NCBI GenBank assembly: GCA_021806165.1
Contig: JAJZXY010000009.1
Location: forward strand, 1-64,000
Reading direction: 5' to 3'
Length of the DNA: 64,000 nucleotides
From: Thermoplasmata archaeon
GTDB lineage: Archaea > Thermoplasmatota > Thermoplasmata > Sysuiplasmatales > Sysuiplasmataceae
In this document: positions 62,997 to 64,000 of the stretch, one piece after another
Position numbering within the stretch: position 1 is the stretch's first letter
How the letters are laid out: each line of letters opens with the position of its first letter
Made by a program: the position numbers and the translations under genes
The notes under the pieces: model-generated
The model's database searches: none
The model's input: the letters and a program-made list of their open reading frames with translations, nothing else
Told to the model about the DNA's origin: nothing

Positions 62997-64000
62997 ATGC
63001 CCGGCTCAGATGATAAAGGAAGCAGCACCGAGAAGAGGAAGGGTGAGCACGTAGACATTGTCATCAACAGGAACGTGAGGGCTGAGTACAACTACTGGGA
63101 TGACCTGACACTGATACACGACCCGCTGCCGGAACTGGATTTTGATTCCATTTCGATTGAAACCAAATTCCTTGGAAGGAAGATTGCCGCGCCCCTGGTC
63201 ATATCGGGAATGACCGGGGGGTTCGGAAAGGCCGAGGAGATCAACAGGAATCTTGCCGCTGCTGCGAGCGAAATGCAAATACCCATGGGCGTTGGGAGTC
63301 AGCGTGCTGCGATAGAAGATGCAGGGCTGAGGAAGACATACAGCGTGGTCGCAGACTATGACATACCACTGCGCATCGCCAACCTGGGTGCTCCGCAGCT
63401 AATTGAGCAGACAGGCAGGAGGGCATACGGCGTGGAGGAAGCCTGGGTTGCGATGGAGATGATAGACGCGGGGCTTCTGGCAGTCCACCTGAACTATCTG
63501 CAGGAAGTTGTTCAGCCCGAAGGGGACAGGAGGGCGTCAGGTGTGACGGATGCCATAGCTGCGATTTCGCGCGAAATTCCTGTCATGGCCAAGGAAACAG
63601 GTGCCGGCATAGGAGGGGGCGCGGCGGCCAGGCTACGTGATGCAGGCGTCAGGGCAATAGACGTCGGCGGTCTTGGAGGGACAAGCTGGTCGGCCGTGGA
63701 GTCATATCGCTCGAAGGGTGACGGTGACTGGAAGAGGAAGCGTCTGGGAACCACCTACTGGAACTGGGGTATTCCCACTCCCGTAAGCATAATGCAGGCA
63801 AAGGTTGGACTGCCTCTGGTTGCAACCGGCGGAATCAGGAACGGACTGGACGCCGCCAAGGCTGTCTGCCTGGGTGCCTCAGCCGCCGGGCTGGCCGGTG
63901 CTCTGATAAAACAGGCTGCCGAAAGCAGGGACGCAGTCATGAGGGAGATCGAAATCATAATCGAGGAAATGAAGGCGGCAATGTTCCTGACTGGCTCATC
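62997..64000 (+). CDS. fni: Type 2 isopentenyl-diphosphate isomerase (partial)
   Basis: This FMN-dependent enzyme interconverts isopentenyl and dimethylallyl diphosphate. The first 334 codons are in the window and the gene runs off the end. Visible motifs are RKGEHVDIVINRNV, APLVISGMTGGFGKAEEINR, IPMGVGSQRAAIED, IANLGAPQL, LNYLQEVVQPEGD, VMAKETGAGIGGG, VDVGGLGGTSW-type (IDVGGLGGTSW) and VATGGIRNGLDAAK, with the flavin and Mg2+ sites in place. The start ATG follows a Shine-Dalgarno-like gggaggatc. It is the second archaeal isoprenoid gene in the window. Confidence 0.95.
   Translation, partial: MPGSDDKGSSTEKRKGEHVDIVINRNVRAEYNYWDDLTLIHDPLPELDFDSISIETKFLGRKIAAPLVISGMTGGFGKAEEINRNLAAAASEMQIPMGVGSQRAAIEDAGLRKTYSVVADYDIPLRIANLGAPQLIEQTGRRAYGVEEAWVAMEMIDAGLLAVHLNYLQEVVQPEGDRRASGVTDAIAAISREIPVMAKETGAGIGGGAAARLRDAGVRAIDVGGLGGTSWSAVESYRSKGDGDWKRKRLGTTYWNWGIPTPVSIMQAKVGLPLVATGGIRNGLDAAKAVCLGASAAGLAGALIKQAAESRDAVMREIEIIIEEMKAAMFLTGS

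Overview
The window is chromosomal DNA of an archaeon, most likely an uncultured, moderately GC-rich, aerobic member of the Thermoplasmata. The lineage call rests on gene content rather than a marker-gene tree. Archaeal information-processing genes are present: NAC, ABCE1/Rli1, pelota, an archaeal-type SelB-like factor, an initiator tRNA with an intron, and RNase HII. So are a Thermoplasma/Sulfolobus-type zinc ferredoxin, a tricorn-factor-like M1 aminopeptidase, isopentenyl phosphate kinase plus type 2 IPP isomerase (archaeal lipid synthesis), and archaeal TATA boxes. Many TATA boxes lie about 25-30 bases before the start codon, implying leaderless mRNAs.

Layout. 1-9.4 kb: pilin fragment, tRNA-Asp (intron), NAC, phosphoglycolate phosphatase, a tiny zinc-finger gene, a TPR protein, RNase HII, an SCP2-like protein, initiator tRNA-Met (intron), small membrane/surface proteins, a Cas4-like nuclease with four inserted membrane helices next to a TPD-motif nuclease-like gene, a UPF0248 protein, a SelB-like factor and a DedA protein. 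9.4-18.2 kb: flavin reductase, ABCE1, MetRS-PHP-pelota, acetyltransferase, urocanase. 18.3-33.2 kb: ferritin/VIT1 fusion, glycosyltransferase, cation/proton antiporter, class III aminotransferase, amidohydrolase, a DUF169 gene broken by an in-frame TGA, Bcp peroxiredoxin, M1 aminopeptidase, gamma-glutamyltransferase, zinc ferredoxin, RDD protein, CorA.

33.3-50.2 kb looks like an accessory, redox-oriented region. It holds a UPF0047 pseudogene, a five-gene Rieske/cytochrome b operon, KatG, a decayed transposase, and a same-strand cluster of two NnrS-like membrane proteins, a DUF2249-cupin protein, a cysteine-bearing Bat-type regulator and a hemerythrin-like protein. A Thermus/Rickettsia-type isocitrate dehydrogenase and a large surface protein follow. 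Its right edge is a tRNA-Glu gene whose 3' end is duplicated 2.1 kb inside the region (18 of 19 bases), the classic footprint of tRNA-targeted integration.

50.3-64 kb returns to housekeeping genes: a cupredoxin-like protein, a surface protein, an M20 hydrolase, ornithine carbamoyltransferase behind a candidate operator, a DHH phosphoesterase overlapping a YprB-like nuclease, a metallophosphoesterase, an HPr-kinase-like P-loop protein, isopentenyl phosphate kinase, an MFS exporter translationally coupled to an S9 peptidase, and the start of type 2 IPP isomerase.

The most interesting targets are the membrane-embedded Cas4-like nuclease, the putative nitric-oxide/redox cluster with palindromes before two of its genes, the tRNA-Glu integration footprint, and the DUF169 gene with an in-frame TGA near an expected conserved Cys.
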